A DNA stretch of 10,851 nt, taken from Sulfurimonas sp. (GTDB lineage Bacteria > Campylobacterota > Campylobacteria > Campylobacterales > Sulfurimonadaceae). Of this stretch, positions 7,231 to 10,851 are shown piece after piece. The DNA lies in NCBI GenBank assembly GCA_015663215.1, contig DQSP01000224.1, positions 1-10,851 on the forward strand. The letters are read 5' to 3'. The notes under the pieces are model-generated. The model was not told the DNA's origin and did no database searches. It worked only from the letters and a program-made list of their open reading frames with translations. Made by a program: the position numbers and the translations under genes. Position 1 is the first letter of the stretch; each line of letters opens with the position of its first letter.

Positions 7231-7821
7231 ATGGATAAAAACAGTCTTAAAAATAAACTCTCAGTACTTGCTCTTTCTATGTTTAGAAAAGATTTCTTTG
7301 GTATCTACCATGGAAGTATCTCAGCAAAAACAGAGTCTAACCGTTTTATTATAAACACTAAAGAAGCTATTTTTGATGCTCTTGATGAAACGAGTCTTAT
7401 TGAGCTTTATTTTAAAAAAGATTATAGATGGAAACAGGCAAGCATAGATGCAAAAGTTCACTTTAGTATCTACTCACAAGTCAGTGAAGCAAAATTTATC
7501 TGTTTTTCCATGCCACAGTTTACAACGGCTTACTCACTTAACCATGAGGTAATCACCCCTAAAGATTATTTCGGTTACAAAGAGATAGGTAGTATAGAAG
7601 TTATGGATCCTAAACAGTTTGAAGATTGGTATGATAGAGCGGATAGTGAAATCGCCTACTATCTACAAACTAACAAGACTAACATCATGGTTATACGTGG
7701 TTATGGTGTGTATGCTTACAGTCGAGATATACACGAAATGGCAAAGAAACTAGCCATTTTAGAAAAAAGTTGCCGCCTTCTTATGTTAGACAATTCTCAC
7801 AGTAATTTCGACACTGACTAA
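7231..7821 (+). CDS. Class II aldolase/adducin-fold protein lacking metal ligands
   Basis: This 196-residue soluble protein follows the class II aldolase/adducin pattern. YHGSISAK at 26-33 sits where the family has the G-N-x-S loop, IDAKVHFSIY (72-81) matches the S-x-E-x-x-x-H-x-x-x-Y region, and IRGYGVYAYSRDIHEMAKKL (155-174) matches the HG-x-x-x-x-G-x-D-x-x-E-A helix start. The zinc ligands look lost: the HxH pair becomes Cys91-x-Ser93 (ICFSMPQF), the later His becomes Tyr158, and the usual acid Glu is Asp73. Aldolase activity is therefore doubtful, and a binding or structural role is more likely. Proteins of this family are commonly annotated in Campylobacterota. It starts three bases after dnaJ with no strong ribosome binding site, which suggests coupling. 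Fold assignment is by motif reading only. Confidence 0.75.
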   Translation: MDKNSLKNKLSVLALSMFRKDFFGIYHGSISAKTESNRFIINTKEAIFDALDETSLIELYFKKDYRWKQASIDAKVHFSIYSQVSEAKFICFSMPQFTTAYSLNHEVITPKDYFGYKEIGSIEVMDPKQFEDWYDRADSEIAYYLQTNKTNIMVIRGYGVYAYSRDIHEMAKKLAILEKSCRLLMLDNSHSNFDTD

Positions 7822-7880
7822 TTCCCTTCTTATATAACTCATTTTTATCAAGGTTTAATCCTAATTTACCTATTATTACA

Positions 7881-7886
7881 TACAAT
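7881..7886 (+). promoter_or_regulatory. Possible -10 box for the PpiD-like gene and ftsAZ
   Basis: TACAAT in the 89-base spacer (7822-7910) matches the -10 consensus at 5 of 6 bases. It would start RNA near 7892, before AAGG (7897-7900) and the ATG at 7911. The AT-rich spacer shows no clear terminator, so read-through from dnaJ is also possible. Confidence 0.35.
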
Positions 7887-7910
7887 ATCAAGCAATAAGG
7901 TTTTATTTAT

Positions 7911-9374
7911 ATGATTACATGGATGCAGAGACATAAAAAATGGTTAATTATAACTATCTGGATTTCAACTATAGCATTTGTTGGTGCAGGTTTTGTTGGC
8001 TGGGGTCAATATAGTTATGGTGATAAAGCTGGAGCCGTTGCAAAGGTTGGAAATGTTGAAATAACACAGGGAAGTTTACAAAAAAGCTACTCTCGTATGT
8101 ATGCAAAATACAATGAGATGTTTCAAGGAAACTTTGATGAAGAAAAAGCAAAACAGTTTGGACTTCAAAAACAAGCACTACAGCAACTCATCCAACAAGC
8201 TCTTCTCTTAAATCTTGCTGCATCATACGACTTAGAAGTAAGTGATAAAGAGCTAATAGCATCACTTACTAAACAAGAGTACTTTTTTAAAGATGGTGTT
8301 TTTGATAAAGAGTCATATAAAATCGTTCTCTCTCAAAATAGAATGAGTACAAAAGAGTATGAGTCAGAGTTAAGAAAAGATTTACTTATTCAAAAGACAC
8401 TTAAACTTCTTCCAATAGAAGTGAGTGAGAATGAGATAGATATATTAAGTACTCTTATGAATATCTCTGATAAAATCAACTACAAAGTACTGAGTCAAGA
8501 TGATATCACTATTGATACATCAGATGCTCTTTTAAAACCTTTTTGGGAAACTCGTAAAAACAACTTTATGAGTGCTATTTCATATGATGTAAAGTACCTA
8601 ATGCAAGAAAAAGTAGTACAAACTTATGATGATACACAAATCTCTAACTACTACAGTGAAAATAAAACACACTTTAAAGATTCTGAGGGGAAAATTCTTT
8701 CTCTCCAAGATGCTAAAGAGCTTGTTGTAGACGAGTTAAATGCTAAAGCTACTAAAGACAAGGCACTAAGGACATATATATCTTACAAAAAAGGTAAGCT
8801 ACAAGATACTGCGTTTAAATATGCAACACTATCTCAAGCAGAGAATCCTTTTGATGCTACAACACTCGAGAAGATTTCTAAACTATCACTTGCATCACCA
8901 TACATGAAACCAGTTTTGATAAATGATGTTTATCACACTTTTGAGCTTGTAAAAGTTAATCCATCATCACCAAAAGCTTATGAAGATACTAAGTCAGATG
9001 TTATAGCTATTTATACAGCACAAACAAAAAAATCAAAACTTCAAGAGTTAGCAAATAATTCTATCGCTACCTTTAATGGAACTAACACACCTTTTATAAC
9101 AAGTAGAGATATTGACAAGATAAATGGACTCACACAAGCTGAAGCAACAGAGTTTTTACAAAAACTCTTTACAAACGATAAAAAACGTGCTTATATAATA
9201 TTAAATAGTGGAAAAATCGTACTTTACTATATTTTGGAACAGAAATTGCTTGATAAATCAAATAATGACTTAGCTTCTTCAGTTAAAAAACTAAAGAGTG
9301 GCATGTTTAATAAGGCTTTAATTAAAACCTTAGAAAAACAGTACCAAACAGAGATATTTATTCAAGGACTCTAA
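7911..9374 (+). CDS. PpiD/SurA-N-like membrane-anchored periplasmic chaperone
   Basis: This 487-residue protein has a short basic cytoplasmic start (MQRHKK), one transmembrane anchor at about 11-31 and a periplasmic body, the topology of PpiD. The N-terminal chaperone part (about 40-165) has the SurA-N/PpiD pattern: AKVGNVEITQGSLQKSY, a Gln/Leu-rich helix (86-101) and FFKDGVFDKESYKIVLSQN (125-143). The middle (about 240-365) resembles segments that flank the parvulin domain in PpiD, but the isomerase hallmarks (HILV, GGxLG, GYHI) are not visible. The protein is also shorter than PpiD of about 620 residues. It is probably a folding helper for secreted proteins without isomerase activity. AAGG lies 10 bases before the ATG. 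ftsA starts one base after the stop; the same pairing is known from Campylobacter and Helicobacter. Confidence 0.82.
   Translation: MITWMQRHKKWLIITIWISTIAFVGAGFVGWGQYSYGDKAGAVAKVGNVEITQGSLQKSYSRMYAKYNEMFQGNFDEEKAKQFGLQKQALQQLIQQALLLNLAASYDLEVSDKELIASLTKQEYFFKDGVFDKESYKIVLSQNRMSTKEYESELRKDLLIQKTLKLLPIEVSENEIDILSTLMNISDKINYKVLSQDDITIDTSDALLKPFWETRKNNFMSAISYDVKYLMQEKVVQTYDDTQISNYYSENKTHFKDSEGKILSLQDAKELVVDELNAKATKDKALRTYISYKKGKLQDTAFKYATLSQAENPFDATTLEKISKLSLASPYMKPVLINDVYHTFELVKVNPSSPKAYEDTKSDVIAIYTAQTKKSKLQELANNSIATFNGTNTPFITSRDIDKINGLTQAEATEFLQKLFTNDKKRAYIILNSGKIVLYYILEQKLLDKSNNDLASSVKKLKSGMFNKALIKTLEKQYQTEIFIQGL
9364..9368 (+). promoter_or_regulatory. Ribosome binding site supporting the TTG start of ftsA
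   Basis: AAGGA stands 7 bases before TTG 9376 and lies within the last codons of the preceding gene. The spacing is ideal, and no ATG near the beginning of the FtsA domain competes, so the TTG start is well supported. Confidence 0.8.
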
Positions 9375-9375
9375 A

Positions 9376-10734
9376 TTGAGCAGAACTGTTTTAGCCATAG
9401 ATATTGGCTCAACAAAAATATGTGCTATCATTGCTCAAATTGACAATGATAATAACATTGCTATAACTGGAGCTGGGACAACTAAAGCCCAAGGACTCAA
9501 ACGCGGTAGTATAACTAACATAGAACTTGCGTCACGCAGTATAAAAACGGCAGTTGAAGATGCTAAGCGTGTTTCAGGAAGTGATATTAGTTCAGCTATC
9601 GTTTCTATGAGTGGAGCATATACTAAAAGCCTTAACTCAAATGGTATTGTAAATATTCAAACCAAAGAGATAAGTTTTAAAGAGATAGAACGTGTTATGC
9701 ACACATCTTTATATAACGCTAACATCCCAAATGAGTATGAAGTACTGCATGCCTTACCTTTCAACTTTAAAGTTGATGATCAAGACTTTATAGAAGACCC
9801 TCTTGGAATGAATGCATCGCGTTTAGAAGTTGAAACACACATCATTACTACTCAAAAATCAAACCTTAACAACCTAAAAAAAGCCGTACAAGGTGCTGGT
9901 GTAGAAGTAGAAAATATAGTTCTTAACTCTTATGCTTCTTCAATAGCAACACTCAATAGTGATGAAAAAGAACTCGGTGTAGCACTCATAGATATGGGTG
10001 GAAATACAAGTAACATCGTTATTCATGCAGGAAATTCTATCAGATACAACGAGTTTTTAGGTGTGGGTTCTAACCATGTAACAAGTGACCTTTCAATGGC
10101 ACTCCATACACCACTCAATGTAGCCGACAATGTTAAACTCACATACGGTTCACTTACAAACCAAAGTAACGACCTTATAGAAATCCCTGTAATAGGTGAT
10201 GTAGACAATACTCATGAAGTCTCTTTAGATGTTGTTCACAATGTTATCTATGCCAGAGTTGAAGAGACACTTATGATTTTGGCTCAGTTTATAGAGAATA
10301 GTGGTCTAAAAGATCAGATAGGTGCAGGAATAGTACTCACGGGTGGCTTTTCAAATATGGAAGGAATCAGAGAATTAGCAATAGCAACCTTTGGTTCACA
10401 ACCCGTACGTTTAGCTCGTCCTATAGAAATGGACGGTCTTTTTAATGAGCTTCGTGGGGCAGAGTTTTCAAGTGCAATTGGACTTGTAATGTACTCAGCT
10501 TTCGCATATACTCCTTATGAGATAGATGCCAACAAACGAGTGCGTCATAGAAATGAGACACCAACATCTCAAGTAGATGTAAACCTAAGACCATCTTTAG
10601 AGATTCCTACGGCTTCTATTAGTTTAGAAGAAGAGAAGCCGAGTATGATATCTTTAGATGCTAAGAAAGAGAAAAAGAGCGATGAAGCTGGAAGTATAAG
10701 TAAATTTTGGAACTGGGCTACCCAGTTATTTTAA
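9376..10734 (+). CDS. ftsA: Cell division protein FtsA
   Basis: This 452-residue actin-family ATPase tethers FtsZ filaments to the membrane at the division site and recruits later division proteins. The phosphate-1 loop is VLAIDIGSTKICAII (5-19), and the FtsA-specific 1C (SHS2) domain covers about 83-165. Phosphate-2 is LIDMGGNTSNIVI (204-216), and the adenosine motif is VLTGGFSNMEG (320-330). An acidic variable linker (about 385-438) leads to an amphipathic C-terminal helix, SISKFWNWATQLF, the expected membrane-targeting sequence. The protein is slightly longer than E. coli FtsA (420) because of the linker. It begins with TTG, one base after the stop of the PpiD-like gene. A perfect hairpin lies in its last codons, just ahead of ftsZ. 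Confidence 0.96.
   Translation: MSRTVLAIDIGSTKICAIIAQIDNDNNIAITGAGTTKAQGLKRGSITNIELASRSIKTAVEDAKRVSGSDISSAIVSMSGAYTKSLNSNGIVNIQTKEISFKEIERVMHTSLYNANIPNEYEVLHALPFNFKVDDQDFIEDPLGMNASRLEVETHIITTQKSNLNNLKKAVQGAGVEVENIVLNSYASSIATLNSDEKELGVALIDMGGNTSNIVIHAGNSIRYNEFLGVGSNHVTSDLSMALHTPLNVADNVKLTYGSLTNQSNDLIEIPVIGDVDNTHEVSLDVVHNVIYARVEETLMILAQFIENSGLKDQIGAGIVLTGGFSNMEGIRELAIATFGSQPVRLARPIEMDGLFNELRGAEFSSAIGLVMYSAFAYTPYEIDANKRVRHRNETPTSQVDVNLRPSLEIPTASISLEEEKPSMISLDAKKEKKSDEAGSISKFWNWATQLF
10711..10727 (+). other. Perfect short hairpin at the ftsA/ftsZ junction
   Basis: AACTGGG (10711-10717) and CCCAGTT (10721-10727) form a 7-bp stem around CTA, followed by ATTTT. It sits inside the codons of the FtsA membrane-targeting helix, 6 bases before the ftsZ ribosome binding site. 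It could act as a weak terminator, an RNA processing site or a modulator of FtsZ translation. Coding constraint (Asn-Trp-Ala-Thr-Gln-Leu) may equally explain it. Confidence 0.5.
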
Positions 10735-10739
10735 AGGAG
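10734..10739 (+). promoter_or_regulatory. Strong ribosome binding site of ftsZ
   Basis: AAGGAG overlaps the last base of the ftsA stop codon. It is 4 bases from ATG 10744 and 7 bases from ATG 10747. It is the strongest Shine-Dalgarno in the window, as expected for an abundant protein, and its spacing favours the second of the tandem ATG codons. Confidence 0.85.
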
Positions 10740-10743
10740 TGAG

Positions 10744-10851
10744 ATGATGGAACCATTTGTAGTAGAAGAGGCAAGTAATGTAACCGGTGCGAGAATTATT
10801 GCTGTTGGTGTTGGTGGTGGTGGTGGAAACATGATTGGTCACATGCTAAAA
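10744..10851 (+). CDS. ftsZ: Cell division GTPase FtsZ, 5' part
   Basis: Only the first 36 codons are present and the frame runs off the window. A short acidic N-terminal tail (MMEPFVVEEASNVTG) leads into ARIIAVGVGGGGGNMIGHML, which is the first beta strand and glycine-rich nucleotide-binding loop of FtsZ (family pattern IKVIGVGGGGGNAVNHM). The GTPase signature GGGTGTG would lie beyond the window. FtsZ forms the tubulin-like division ring and is linked to the membrane by FtsA, encoded 9 bases upstream. Two ATG codons stand in tandem; 10747 has the better spacing to AAGGAG and would drop one Met. Confidence 0.95.
   Translation, partial: MMEPFVVEEASNVTGARIIAVGVGGGGGNMIGHMLK

Noticed and set aside
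7822..7910. Terminator between the aldolase-fold gene and the PpiD-like gene
   Set aside because: GGTTTAATCC...TTTACC around 7853-7871 pairs only at its ends and has no T-tract, so no convincing hairpin was found.
1..10851. A new defence system, mobile island or biosynthetic cluster
   Set aside because: All genes are complete or edge-cut core genes with uniform base composition; there are no transposase, integrase, nuclease-helicase, toxin-antitoxin or repeat-array signals.

Overview
The window looks like housekeeping chromosome from a Campylobacterota (Epsilonproteobacteria) species, most like Sulfurimonas or a relative. This rests on low GC, the character of the proteins, and three gene groupings recalled from Campylobacter/Sulfurimonas-type genomes: a DUF1882-like gene beside a SPOR-domain gene and aroE; dnaJ near recR; and a PpiD/SurA-N-like gene directly before ftsA-ftsZ. 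The genus is inferred, not proven. There is no insertion sequence, phage gene, CRISPR array, tRNA or rRNA, and no gene-free stretch over 300 bases.

Layout. (1) 1-438: 3' part of a DUF1882-like gene, plus strand. (2) 439-615: a 177-base spacer rich in inverted repeats, with a strong stem-loop right after the stop codon and a 48-bp interrupted palindrome centred on a TATAAT box. (3) 616-3487: a plus-strand group of an inner-membrane SPOR-domain protein, anthranilate synthase component I (trpE, TTG start) and shikimate dehydrogenase (aroE). AroE works upstream of chorismate, and TrpE draws chorismate into tryptophan synthesis. (4) 6021-3490: a minus-strand, tightly coupled group mltA-recR-pldA (lytic transglycosylase lipoprotein, recombination mediator, outer-membrane phospholipase A). 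Its last stop lies two bases from the aroE stop. (5) 6022-6099: a short divergent promoter region. (6) 6100-10851: plus-strand dnaJ, a class II aldolase-fold protein that has lost its metal ligands, a membrane-anchored PpiD-like chaperone without a recognisable parvulin domain, ftsA (TTG start) and the first 36 codons of ftsZ.

Much of the content concerns the envelope, protein folding and division: SPOR protein, MltA, PldA, the PpiD-like protein, FtsA and FtsZ. I found no convincing new multi-gene system. The points most worth a second look are the structured spacer at 439-591, a perfect hairpin at the ftsA/ftsZ junction, the degenerate aldolase, the PpiD-like protein without an isomerase domain, and the enlarged active-site loop of the phospholipase.
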